DNA from: Terebella lapidaria
Taxonomy: Eukaryota; Annelida; Polychaeta; Terebellida; Terebellidae
Reading direction: 5' to 3'
Length of the DNA: 64,000 bases
Assembly: GCA_949152475.1 (NCBI GenBank)
Contig: OX424563.1
Coordinates: forward strand, 14,977,001-15,041,000
The notes beneath the pieces were generated by a model. That model saw nothing but the letters and a program-made list of their open reading frames with translations. It was not told where the DNA came from and did not search any database. The position numbers and the translations under genes are program-made. This document shows positions 34,438 through 46,300 of this stretch, one piece after another (position 1 is the stretch's first letter; each line of letters starts with the position of its first letter).

Positions 34438-35968
34438 AGGTTACCGGACCTTTGGTCCGATAACCTATTGGCATGGCGTTTTGCCGTCGTCCGTCCGTCC
34501 GTCCGTCCGTCCGTCCGTCCGTCCGTCCGTCCGTTCGTCCGGCGTTAACATTTTTATCTTTAAAGTCAACGATCGAATCTTTCTGAAATTTTGCACAAAA
34601 ATGCCTAAAAATATTTTGAGAAGGAGGTATTTTTTTGTTTTTTGATTTTCGCATTTTTTTCAAAATGGCGGCCGTTTTTGTCGAAAAACGCTCAATTTTG
34701 GACTTTGACGGCCATTTTCTCAAAAACTGTCTGATCAGTTTTGAGTTTTTGGTTTCAAAAGATTCCCCTCATATACCTCTGTGATATGTATAAGTTTGGT
34801 TGCCCTAAATTCGCCGGTTTCCGTGTGGCGGCCATTTTGAATTTTTGGCGGGTCGGCGAAAAAAATTTTTTTCGCCCCAAATCGCATTACTATCCATTTT
34901 GGGCCATTTCTAGGGCAAAAAAAAATTTTCACCCTTTCAAAAAAATTTTGGACTTTTTTCCTTCATAATGGGAGCTGTCCGGACTGTACTCATAGAATGC
35001 TTGAAGATAGAGCTTAGAAATTGGCACTTTCAAATGGGAAGTCATATATGACGACTTGTGTGGTGACCTTGAATTGGACCTTGAAAGGTCAAAACAGCCA
35101 TTTTTGGGTCGAAAAACGCTCAAATTTGCACCTGGTCTGTATTTTCTCAAAAAGTGTCTGATCAGTTTTGAGATTTTTGCTTAAAAAGATTCCTCTTATA
35201 TACCTCTGTGACGTGTATAAGTTTTGTTGCCCTTGAATTGCCGATCTTTGTGTGGCGGCCATTTTGAATTTTTGACGAGTCGGCGAAAAAAAATTTTTCA
35301 TCCCAAATCGTCCCAAATCGCATTACTATCCATTTTGGGTCATTTCTAGGCAAAAAAATTTTTTCACCCTTTGAAAAAAATTTTGCACTTGGAAAATTTT
35401 TGGCACTTTTTTCCTTCATAATGGGAGCTGTCAGGACTGTACTCATAGAACGCTTGAAGATAGAGCTTAGAAATTAGCACTTTCAAATGAGAAGTCATAT
35501 ATGGCGACTTGTGTGGTGACCTTGAATTTGACCTTGGATGACCTTGAAGGGTCAAAAAATGCCCAGATTTGCCTCTATAGATGAAATCCTTGCAGATAGA
35601 GCTGATGTTTGCATTATGCACATATAGGAAGACATATATGGCACAACTAATTTTGACCTTGAACTTGACGTCAGATGACCTTGAGTGCCAAATGTCTGAC
35701 TCGGAATGTGTAAATTGACTTGAGCAGCCTAAACGATTCCACCCAGATATATCTTTGTATTATGAACATATAGAATATCAAATGCCGCACACATACATGT
35801 AGTGGTGACATCGAAGTTCACACAGATGATCTTGATTGGTAAATCTCAAGGTCATATGTTCACACTGCGAACCTTGATTGGTAAATCTCATGGTCTGTTA
35901 CCTGCCAATGCTGCCATGGCCAAACCAAAATTGTCCGGTAACCTATCTTAGCCTTTGGGCTAATTTTT
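34438..35968 (+). mobile_element. A-type element nested in another A-type element
   Basis: It is inserted at CACATTTTT|ATCTTTAAAG of the host copy. The left side keeps five T's and the right side also shows five T's after GGGCTAA, where an empty site has five in total. It has a long GTCC tetranucleotide run (about 34485-34535), about two and a half A2 units and an intact 3' end. It gives the best view of element borders: AGGTTACC ... GGGCTAA. Confidence 0.85.
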
Positions 35969-36956
35969 ATCTTTAAAGTTTACAGGCGGATTTTCCTGAA
36001 ATTTTGCACAAAGTTGCCTAAAAATATTTCAAGAGGGGGTTATTTTTTAGTTTTTTGATTTTCGCATTTTTCTCAAAATGGCGGCCATTTTTGACGAAAA
36101 ATGGCCAATTTTGGACTTTGGCGGCCATTTTCTCAAAAACTGTCTGATCAGTTTTGAGATTTTTGTTTCAAAAGATTCCCCTTATGTACCTTTATGATGT
36201 GTATAAGTTTTGTTGCCCTTGAATCGCCGGTCTCCGTGTGGCGGCCATTTTGAATTTTTGACGGGTCGGCGAAAAAAATATTATTTGTCCCAAATCGCGT
36301 TACTATCCATTTTGGGTCATTTCTAGACAAAAAAAAAATTTTCACCCTTTGAAAAAAATTTTGGACTTAGAAAATTTTCGGCACTTTTTTCCTTCGTAAT
36401 GAGAGCTGCCAGGACTGTACTCATAGAACGCTTGAAGATAGAGCTTAGATATTGGCACTTTCAAATGGAAAGTCATATATGGCGACTTGTGTGGTGACCT
36501 TGAATTTGACCTTGGATGACCTTGAAAGGTCAAAACAGCCATGTTTGGGTCGAGAAATGCTCAAATTTGCACCCGGACTGTCTTTTCTCGAAAACTGTCT
36601 GATCAGTTTTGAGATTATTGTTTCAAAATATTCCCCTTATGTACCTTTATGATGTCTATAAGTTTTGTTGCCCTAGAATCGCCAGTCTCCGTGTGGCGGC
36701 CATTTTGAATTTTTGACGGGTCGGCGAAAAAAATTTTGTTTGCCCCAAATCGCGTTACTATTCATTTTGGGTCATTTCTAGACAAAAAAAAAATTTTCAC
36801 CCTTTGAAAAAAGTTTTGGACTTAGAAAATTTTCGGCACTTTTTTCCTTCATAATGGGAGCTGCCAGGACTGTACTCATAGTACGCTTGAAGATAGAGCT
36901 TAGATATTGGCACTTTCAAATAGGAAGTCATATATAGGAAGTCAAGATATAAGCGA

Positions 36957-38120
36957 AAAATGCAACTTCCGGTCATGGCGTAACCAAGATAAACAACTGA
37001 GCATAAATCTTGATTTATTTCAATCTTGGATAAATACAGATGGAATCGAACGGTTTGATTACATGAAATAACTTGCATGAACCTATTGGTGGTTTATAAA
37101 AGACAATCTTGATCGACTAATCACTAGAAATATCAATCTACAACCATCGATCAGTGCTGTGCAATCACGCGTGACGGACATTTAACTACGGTGACCCAGA
37201 CGTGTATTCATTATGGCTAATATACAAGTTGATGACAAGGCCCCAGCTTGGCACATGAACTTCCAGGACACTTTAATGAAAAAGTTTGACGAGCTAAAAC
37301 AGGCCAGTGATAATCTTCTGACCACGGTAAACAAACTGACAGACACATCAAATGAACTGGAAAAAACGTCGAAAAAACATGATTTGCTCCTACTGAAACT
37401 GCAAAACGAGAACAGGGCAATCTCTGACAGGGTAACCCAGCTAGAATGCCGTTCTATGAACTGCAACATAATACTATCAGGTGTACCCGACAAAGAGAAC
37501 GAATCAGTGGAGGACTTAAAAACAACCTTAAACAATATCCTCGTTGATGTCCTGGGGATTGAGTCACCTCCCACCATTGTCGCCTGTCATCGCCTACGAA
37601 AGGTCCTAAATCGCCCAAGAAACATTGTGGCTCGATTTAACAACAAACAAGATGTTCAGCTCGTACTGAGCAATGGCGGCAAACTAAAAAATCACAAACC
37701 TCACATTTACATAAATCAACAATACCCCACTGAAGTAGTGTCCCGCAGACGCATCTTGCTCCCTGTGCTCCGTAAGGCCAAAGAACTCAAAATGCAAGCA
37801 AGTCTGAAGGCCGACAAACTGATTATCGACAGCACCTCATACACAGTAGACGACGTTCACAAAGTTCCCTTCGACACTTCCTCCGTACACACCAAATACA
37901 GTGACAAATCAGTCGTGTTCTTAGGTAGACTCTCTCCTCTGAGTAACTTTTACAAGTGCAAAGTGGCATCCGACACAATGGAATACCCTTCAGTTGAGCA
38001 TTACTACCAACACCACAAGGCTTTGGCAGCCAAAGATGATCAATCTGCCATTGACATCCTGCTGAGCACTGACCCCGGCGTGGCAAAGCGGATCGGCGAC
38101 TCGATCAAATATGAAACAAC
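36957..38120 (+). mobile_element. Insertion carrying the ORF1-NADAR fragment
   Basis: Non-satellite sequence starts after GTCATATATA near 36956 and ends before GTCATATAT near 38124 in an A2 unit that normally reads AAGTCATATATGGCG. The shared GTCATATAT could be a 9-bp target duplication. A 17-base phrase (ATATGAAACAACTGATG) is repeated in tandem across the right border. It has a 5' leader and start codon but no 3' end, poly(A) or tail, which is the reverse of usual LINE truncation; capture or deletion are possible. Confidence 0.5.
37095..37102 (+). promoter_or_regulatory. TATA-box-like site upstream of the ORF1-NADAR frame
   Basis: TATAAAAG lies 111-118 bases before the ATG at 37213, in non-satellite DNA that begins at about 36957. 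It is a perfect core match, but no initiator or transcription evidence exists. Confidence 0.3.
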
Positions 38121-38172
38121 TGATGTCATATATGAAACAACTGATGATGACCTTGATTTTGACCTTGGATGA
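37213..38172 (+). CDS. LINE ORF1-like protein joined to an N-terminal NADAR half-domain
   Basis: A 319-residue frame. Residues about 15-75 look like a coiled coil (KKFDELKQASDN, ELEKTSKKHD). Residues about 80-215 resemble the RRM and C-terminal domain of L1-type ORF1p: ECRSMNCNIILSGVPDKEN, then ACHRLRK and RPRNIVARFNNKQD. Residues about 233-300 match the first half of NADAR (YbiA-like) proteins: FLGRLSPLSNFY and YPSVEHYYQHHKAL, then a TDPGVAKRIGD helix. NADAR enzymes cleave N-glycosidic bonds, including ADP-ribose from modified guanine in DNA. The second half of the domain (the WG.G..G.N.LG region) is missing: from about 38121 the frame runs into satellite and stops. ORF1p binds RNA and helps LINE retrotransposition. 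As it stands this is a fragment unlikely to be an active glycosidase. Confidence 0.7.
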   Translation: MANIQVDDKAPAWHMNFQDTLMKKFDELKQASDNLLTTVNKLTDTSNELEKTSKKHDLLLLKLQNENRAISDRVTQLECRSMNCNIILSGVPDKENESVEDLKTTLNNILVDVLGIESPPTIVACHRLRKVLNRPRNIVARFNNKQDVQLVLSNGGKLKNHKPHIYINQQYPTEVVSRRRILLPVLRKAKELKMQASLKADKLIIDSTSYTVDDVHKVPFDTSSVHTKYSDKSVVFLGRLSPLSNFYKCKVASDTMEYPSVEHYYQHHKALAAKDDQSAIDILLSTDPGVAKRIGDSIKYETTDVIYETTDDDLDFDLG

Positions 38173-38638
38173 CCTTGAGTGCTAAATGTCTGACTTGAAA
38201 TCTTGAAAGTGGCCTCTGAAGCATAAACTTTTGCACATACAGGTTAGGATTGTGTATAAGCCTGTAAAAGAGTCATGTATAAATGGCACATTTTTTGGTG
38301 ACCTTGAACTTGACCTTAAAGACCTTGAAGGGCAAATATCAAAATCTGAAATTGGCCTCTACACACGAAATACTTGTTGATAAAACTTTTTTTTTTGCCG
38401 ACTCGGCACTTCCTGTTTGGCCGTATCTCGGAAACGGTGAGTCGTAGAGCGAAACGGAGCTCAATTCCGGCCTTCTGTATTATGAACATACGAAGTCATA
38501 TGCAGCATACCTGATGGTGACATTGAGATTCACAAAGATGACCTTGACTGGTAAATCTCAAAATCACATGTCACCTACAATGCTTGAAACCAAAATTGTC
38601 CGGTAACCTATCTTAGCCCTTGGGCTAATTTTTTTTTT

Positions 38639-39145
38639 GTAGAAAATCTTGAAAGCTGGGTAGATATGGGGAATCATTATATTGCAAATCTTTTGGAAGA
38701 TGGTCAAGGTTAAGTCCACATTGAATGTGGGAATTGATTCATAGCGACACAACTTGAGGATAGAGCTTAGTATTGTATGATGAACATATGCTCATGTACA
38801 TGATAATGAGGTCTATGCACCACATGCATACACCTATCTATATCAGTTTGATGAAATATTCTGGTCGCCTGCCGATGAGCTACAGGGCCCTTGGCCCTAT
38901 GTTTGAAAACTGGTAGCATCTTTCTCTCATTTGGGGGAGGGTGAAAAGAAGGAGGTAAGTTAAATATATGCCTAAGTTGCATGCTGTGATTCGATGTTTC
39001 GATCATTCACTATCTCCAATATAGGGGCGGGAACACTTTTTATTTGAAAATCGCATATAAAAAATCCAGGAGGCTGCTTTTGAACACAGGCGGGCGGGGA
39101 CGAGAAACAGAAAATTAATTTTTATAGGCCTAAGGATGAGCTCTA
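38639..39145. repeat. D-type 3' end and dispersed repeat fragments
   Basis: 38639-38904 includes a degraded interior and the D-type 3' end. 39005-39125 is the inverted, diverged copy of the repeat at 29263-29343 (contains GACGAGAAACAGAAAATTAA). No gene seen. Confidence 0.45.
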
Positions 39146-39379
39146 CAGGTGCCAGACCTATTACAGTGGTGTCCTATTACAGTGGATTGAATTTCACAGT
39201 CATTTTTCTCACACATAACTGCCGTAAATGGACAAAAACAATGAATAATTTATCAGAGGAACATGAAACCTTGATATTATTGAAGCAATTTATTTCCAGA
39301 CTTAAAATTTATGTGAGAACAATGACTGTGAAATTCAATTCACTGTAATAGGACACCACTGTAATAGGTCTGGCACCTG
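39146..39379. mobile_element. 234-bp palindromic MITE with TA flanks
   Basis: The arms start CAGGTGCCAGACCTATTACA and are complementary for about 70 bases with only a few mismatches; TA flanks both ends. Inside each arm TATTACAGTG occurs twice. Near-perfect arms suggest a recent insertion. It lies just upstream of the first PARP14-like exon and is of the Tc1/mariner-type MITE class. Confidence 0.85.
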
Positions 39380-39693
39380 TATAGAGGTGAGAAACTAAAT
39401 ATATACTGCAAATTTCCCATTTTGGTAAAAAAACCCCTCAAACTTATATGTTTGTGAATAAGTTGTTGGTCCATGGAAGGAAATCGAGTACAAGTGTTAC
39501 AAAATACTGAAACCTATGCAGTGTCAAGTATAGAATGCAGAATAACATGTACATCAAAAACTAACAGTTTTCTCTTTAAAAAGTAAGGCCGATGGTTTGA
39601 AATGTTCTAAAACTTGGTATATCACTATTGTTCCAGTTGCATGTAGCAGAATTGATCAAAGCAAACTATGGAGAACCTCTTTCAAGTTCCACA

Positions 39694-40363
39694 ATGGCGG
39701 ACAAGGTGTCTGAGGTTGAAATTCCACCTCTGCGGCAACGGAAGATGACTGCTTTGGACCACAGTGGTGATATAATTGCACAGGTACAAGAAATCGAAGA
39801 GTCTTTAAAAGAATACCTGACGTTGAGGGTAGAGGAGTTGATGAGTGAACAAGATGTCTGTTTAAATCGGCTGGAGATGGACGAACGTGTGGCAATTCAT
39901 GAGATTCCCGAGGAAAGGGTGGGTGATGCTTCTGACATGTCATATAATGAATCAAGCCAGTCGCAGGCATGGAAACCCAGTTCATCCATGAATCATGAGA
40001 ACGATGGCTTCCGATCAAGAACGGCCGAACCGTGTTCTCGGCAGAGTATGAAGCAAGTACTGAGTCCGGGTGATGCAAGGTTTGATGGTGTGACAAAAGT
40101 CAACACCAGACCGAAAGGTGGTCCTGACCTTTCTAAACAAGGACCTAACCAGAAGAAACCAATGTCGACCGAAGTTGGTGCTACTGAAAACGTCAAGACT
40201 GAGACGCCATTGAAAATTGTTGTTTACAATGTTCAGACCATCAAGCCAGACACTCTCGAGATGTATTTTGAGAGTAAAAAAAGATCTGGTGGAGGTGAAG
40301 TTGAACATTTGCAGATGGATGATGATCGTCAATGTGCCGTTATCACATTCAAAGACCCAGAAG
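39694..40363 (+). CDS. PARP14-like exon 1 (start, disordered region, RRM 1)
   Basis: ATG at 39694 (cacaATGgcg) is the first in-frame Met with good context. An acceptor TTGTTCCAG ends at 39636 and the frame stays open from 39637, so the exon may start there, as 5' UTR or as coding continued from an upstream exon. Residues 1-170 are charged and low in hydrophobics. Residues about 171-223 are RRM-like: LKIVVYNV (strand 1), KKRSGGGEVEHL, and CAVITF (RNP1-like strand 3). The donor AAG|GTAATG leaves phase 1. Confidence 0.8.
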
Positions 40364-43300
40364 GTAATGACTCATACTATTATGCTCTGTTCATTATATG
40401 GAGATGCCTGTACCTATCATGTTCATAAGATTTGTTGTTTCCATATCAGTGTCGGGGAGAGTACTGTCCAGAAAAGAACCATTCATACTGGAAGGGAAGA
40501 CACTGACTGTTGAAGAAGAGATTGAGCCTCCTGAGGTGGATCCACTCAGTATCGTTGTTGAGAACATCGACCTAAATACAACCAAAGATGCACTAGAGTT
40601 ATTCTTTGAGAGCAAGAGAAAAAGTGGCGGTGGTGACATCAAGGAGCTGCAGTATGAACCAGGATCTGGTTCAGCTGTCATCACGTTTGAAGTAGCTGAA
40701 GGTTTGTTTAAAAACGTCCCCGTATCCAACGATCGATGCATGCATGCGTGAGGATAGACAAAGGGTTACCAAAAGACTGGCAATAGTCTGGTACTTACAA
40801 GCTCTTCATGCACATGTAGGAGAGACTATTTGGTCTCTGGACCTATGAATAGTCCGATAACGTATTATCATGGTGATGCATCCATCCATTCCATCGCGAC
40901 CTGTCTCATCCAGTCCGGATGGGACATCTTTTGACTTTGGCAGCTATTTTGGAACTCCCCTTGTTCGATAACAATTAAAACAGTATTTTACACAAGCATC
41001 ATATACTGAGCCGTTTGGCATTTATTTTCCAAATACGTTTAATTTATTAATAAATTATTATTTTTGCACATTTTTTTCCGCATAATAACTTCAGTTTGCC
41101 TAGATGTATCTTTGCCAAATTTTCACCCCTGGTCAGAAAACGTACAAGAAGCTTATTGTTTTTGAGCCGGCTCCGTGTTTTGTGAGGTCCTTGAGGATGA
41201 AATGAATGTTGTTGGTTTCCGAACGATAATCCAAGAAGTATCTGAGCAATGACTACGGAACTTTGCATCAAGTTTCAAATAGTATATCACCAGGAAGAAG
41301 CCAATTGATTTTGAGGCCGATCCGTTGAATGACCTTCGACCTAGGGCTCGAAAAAGTTTCAGCTGAGTCACCCCTGAGGCTTCCTGCATAATATATGTAT
41401 CGTAGAGCGAAATGGACGTTATTTTCAGACTTGTCACCTTAGACAAACATGAACTCGTTACCTTAGACAAACATGTCTAAGGGGTATTAATGAACTTTGT
41501 ATTTCAACATATTTTTTTTTGCCGAGTCAGCATTTTTCATATGTCTAAGAAGTATTAGGGATGAACTCAACCTCAAGTTATAGAGTGATAGTGCGTCATA
41601 AAGTGAAACAGACATTATTATTACCCTCTCAAAAACATATATCTTGAACGTATCAGCGATGAACTTTGGCCTTGACCTGATTTTTTTGCCGAGTCGGTAT
41701 TTTTCGTTTATGCAGATATCTCGAGACGGACAGAGCGAAATGGACAATGGACATTTTCGTATTCGTGGTCCTAAACAAACACCTCTAAGGGGTGTTAATT
41801 TTGGATTAACATGTCTAAGTGGTGTTAATTTTGGATTAACTTTGACCTTGACCTTAGTTTTTTTGTTTTCATTCTCGTTGATATCTCGGAAGCAGTGCAT
41901 CACAAAGTGAAACAGATGTTATTTTCGGACTCGTAAAATTTGACCTTGACCTGATTTTTTTTGCTTAGTCGGCATTTTTCATTTTTAGTCAATATCTCGG
42001 AAATGGTGTGTCGTAGGGCGGAACGAACATTACTATCCGACTCAAGGCCCTAGACAAACATGTCTAAAGGGTATTACGTTTGAATTTTGATCTTGCCCTG
42101 GAATTTTTTTTAGGTGAGTCGGTATTTTTTTGTCATCGATATTGCCTTAGACAGATACTCAGAAGCATTGCTTAGTAAGTAGATATGTCTTAGGAGTATC
42201 AAGCTTGTCCTCAACTTACAGGTAGTTGCATGTACATGTCTTATAGGTCTCAATGGGATCATCGCGTGTGAGTCATGTTTATTCTGAGTCAGCATTTTGT
42301 TTTTTTCATGCTTCACACTGAAATACCTTGACATCTAGTTTCACATATGCATGACATTTAGGACTGTTGATCTTGGGTTTGAAGATGGAATGCCTTGAAT
42401 CGCTGGAAATGACCGACATGTAGGCCCAAAAGGCCCGGAATCTGTTCAAATGCACACATTAGCCCCTGGAGACAAAACCGCTAAAGATACATGTACAGCT
42501 CAGATACATGTATTATGAGCGTAATAGAAAGTGAGAACATTGACCTCTGCATAGAAGACAACTGTATATAGAGCTTTGGTTTGTAATACGATCATGAAGG
42601 AAGTTACAGGTAATTCTGCAGATCTTGGTGGTCATGAAGTTGACCTCAGATGACCTCGAGTGGTGAAGTCACATCCAAACTGAAATGTGTATTTTAACCT
42701 TTGCATATAAAACTACTCCAGATAGGGCTTAGATTTGTAATATGAGCATATAGGAAGTCAAATATGGCAGATATTTTCGTGGTGTTGAAGTTAATCCCCT
42801 ATTCATCACTCAATGTCCCTTACCAAAATGTGTGAATTGACCTACACATGCACTGTCGCTTTCGATCGTAGTTGAATGACCTTGAACTATAACTTGAGTG
42901 CTAAACTTTGAACTTGACGTGTCACATAATGATGTTCCCCTTGGACAAATATACATTATGTTGCATGCACTCCGTTTCAGTTATACAGCAGGTGCTGGAT
43001 CGTGCTGAAAACACGCCAGTGGTACTGAATGGTTGTGAACTGCACATCTATCAGCCGAGCAATAAGGATCCAGTTGACCCCAGAATTGTGAAGGTCGAAG
43101 GACTGAACCCTTCAACATCAGAGGAGACTCTGTCAATGTTCATGGAAAACAAGAAGAAATCTGGAGGCGGGGATGTTGCAAACATTGAATACGAGCCTGG
43201 ATCTGGCATGGCAAAAGTCACATTTGAAGAAGTTGATGGTACGATATACATTATGTTGTTACTGTAGCTGACCGATCTATGTTGGACGAGGACTAATTTG

Positions 43301-46300
43301 CTAGTGAATGATACAGTAAATATGGCAACACACTTTTTTTGCAGTTGCTGCGCGTGTGTTACAGATGAAAGAGCTGAAACTTGAAGGGTTTCTTTTGGAG
43401 ACTTCCCGACCAGAATCAGTGGCGTGCATGGGCACCCCTGCGAAGAAACCGAAAAATACATGTAGACTGCATTGTGACAGTAGAACGGAAACAAATCCTG
43501 GCAAATATCACAGCATAATCATTGAAGGAGTCAGGTCTATGACAGTTCCAGAACTGAGAAAGCTGTTGAAGAGTAAATCAAAATCTGGAGCTTGTGGGAT
43601 TGAAGATACTGCTAGATATGCTGAAAAAAGTGCAGCAGTTGTCCGATTCAAACACACTGAAGGTACCTGTGCATGTAAATATGTCTGTTTTGATATTTGT
43701 GAATATTAAAAGTATAGCTGTGACACTATCTGTAATTTGGTGGCAATGATCTGGGACCTTTGACATTAATTTTGTGGCGGTAAATAAACACATCTACAAT
43801 GTTATACCTACATGTACTTCAAGTTAAGACAGGTGATGTCTATGTGATTCAGCTTATAGCTTGCAGGGCAAAGATATACGCATCATGAATAAAGAGACTT
43901 CAGCTTTGGTCGGAATACATGAATAGGAAATATTTGAACATGATCATTTTGGTGATTTTTAGGAATTTTGGTGATTTCAGGAACTCCTTAAAAATTTGTG
44001 CTTGAAATTTGTCTATCATAACCATCGAAAGAAATTTATGGTTATTGTGTCATGACACCGTCAATAGGGCTGCCATAGGATCCTTTGAGTTTGGTGGTGT
44101 TGAAGGGTTTTGAACATACACTTGTTATGCCGAAACCAATGTGGTGTATGCATTTTCGTATGAAGATAAATTGTGGTTTTTACTGTTCTGTCAGATGCAA
44201 GTGATATGGTGGAGAAAGGCACTCTCACCCACCGTGGAACCACGCTCAGTGTCTACCCAGCCGATACGTCAGTGATGGACAGTGGATTGTACAAGGGACC
44301 GCGGGCGATACTGGTGACCAACATCAAACCAGACACCAAAGAGGACCTCATCCGACTGTTCTTCAAGAACAGACGACAGAGTGGAGGAGGAGAAATTGAT
44401 AATGTTTTCTTAGACGCTGAGAATGGGAAGGCTGTGATCACATTCCAGTCACCTCAGTGTAAGTTGTCGATTCAACAGTTCGTGTTGATTTACATACCGA
44501 AAAAAATTGAAGATGTACTATGTATGGACTGGAGATTTTATTGTGAATCTAATTGACTACATACACTTGTTCTGTGTCACAAAATTTTCGTGTTTAACAT
44601 GTTCAAAGTTTAACATTGACATGTGCAATTACATGTATCGTGTCCCCCACCCCTGCTGTGGTAGCCAAAGTTATGTTCTTGTGATCGCTCCGAACGTCTT
44701 ATATCTCAACTTGAGTGTATGTTTGATTACATGTCAAACATCTATTGCAGCTGCCAAGAATGTCATGGAGAAACATGAAAATGAACCCTTGAAGCTGAAC
44801 AAGCACGAAATAGACATCAAACTGCTGACGCCGATGCTGCCACCAAAGCTTATTCTTGAAGAAAAAGACCCGAACAAGTTCTTCATCATTGAGGCACCTT
44901 GCGTGAGCCCAACTGACTTGAAAGATTACCTACAAAATGTGAAGGTTGAAGGTCAAAAGAAGGACAAGCTCAGTCTCTGCAGCATTCTCTACAGCTACTC
45001 CGGACAGACCATTCTTCTGGAGTTCAACACAGAACCAGGTGAGACACAAGTTGTTGGTTTTCAAGATTTGTCAAGCAGTTAGCAAAAACAGGTGTTAAGA
45101 TTCTTAAGATGCTTGATGTTTTGCAGATTATTTGAGCCTGGGTTTGCTGTTTGCCACAACGCCGATCAGAGACCACATGATGACACTTCAGCGAGTGGCG
45201 TTCCCGACGAGGATACAGGTCCACAACATCGAGCCTTCGTCACGGGAACTGGTCGAGCTCTACTTTCAAGACGAAGGACATGAAGACGTCACTGTGGAAC
45301 ATGTTGACGAAGAAAATAAATGCTTGGTGCTCGATTGCTGCAGCCCAGAAGGTTTTGAATAATATTGCTATATGAATATTGTATGCATTACCTATTTCAT
45401 GGACATGCATGTACTATTTATACTGTGGTATAATACATGATAATACCAGTAATATACTAATACATATATTACTTTTTCTATTTATATTCAGTTGTGAAGA
45501 CAGTGGTTCAAAAGAAGCATGAGATTGATGGCCAGAGAGTCATTGTGGCGTGTTACTATCCAGAATTCGGATTCGTTCCTCTGAACTATGATGCCACCAA
45601 ACCATGGAATTTGTTGCCCACTCCGTATGTTCATCCTCTGCATGCAGATGGCTCCATAGCTGGACACATCCATGAATTCTTAGCTGCTAGAGATTTCGGT
45701 CAAGACTTGTTGACAGAAAAGCAATTGTTCGTTATTGATGAAGCCAAGTCCAGTGCAGCAGGTCTGACGGTCACTTGCCATCCTGAGTACAAGGCTGATC
45801 CCAAAGGCAAGTCCTGGGAGGAACTTTGTCGACATGAAGTGGATCTCTTACTGGGTACCATCGCTGTTGTGAAAATCCCCACACTGAGAGATTGCCTCAA
45901 GGAGATTGATGACGAAGCTAATGAACAGAACAAGAACAATGAAGCAGATGTGACGGTGGATCAGAACCAAGACGTTGTGGTGGTTGCTGGCTGGGAACCA
46001 GACGTCGAACGGATTTCTGGAATCCTGCACAAAAAGAACGAAATGCTTGGAGAGCAGATAAAGAGGCAGACAAGTTCGGTGGAGGAGGTTGTTAAGTTGA
46101 AGAATTATGAAGCCACACTGATGCGAGCTCATAAACATCCAGAGCAATTGAAGGATAAGTTTCCCAATATGATGATCAAGTTCACAGCTCCGACAGACTT
46201 GACTATCCAAGGGCTGCCAAGAGAGGTGCAAAATGTAAAGCTGTTTGTTTATGAAAACATCAGAGGTCGGATTGTGTCCGAGCATATTAGCCAATTCCCT

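Larger units (their letters stand above)
34352..38638 (+). mobile_element. Outer A-type element (A2 interior) carrying two insertions
   Basis: The 5' hairpin at 34352 is followed after 86 bases by a complete second A element inserted in the leader's T-run; the leader resumes at 35969 with ATCTTTAAAGTTTAC. Two A2 units follow, then at about 36957 an insertion bearing the ORF1-NADAR frame, then A2-like repeats from 38121 and the 3' end at 38599-38638 (GTCCGGTAACCT, TTAGCCCTTGGGCTAA). Confidence 0.75.
33053..38904 (+). mobile_element. Probable D-type element bracketing nested A elements
   Basis: The 5' end AGCTCATCGGCTGTAAGCCG at 33053 follows a T-run and leads into TATTGGGATGG and GTGTCTGTCGTG. 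A matching 3' end, GCCGATGAGCT plus the hairpin AGGGCCCTTGGCCCT, is at 38871-38904. The two ends are exact partners (AGCTCATCGGC and its inverse), and everything from 34352 to 38638 is an A element inserted between them. They could instead be two unrelated D fragments. Confidence 0.45.

Noticed and set aside
39136-39348. 70-codon frame next to the PARP14-like gene
   Set aside because: It lies within the palindromic MITE 39146-39379.
41487-41910. Frames on both strands (138 and 88 codons) in PARP14-like intron 2
   Set aside because: They come from the ~150-bp degraded repeat array; the repeated KVKVNPKLTPLR text is a tandem duplication.
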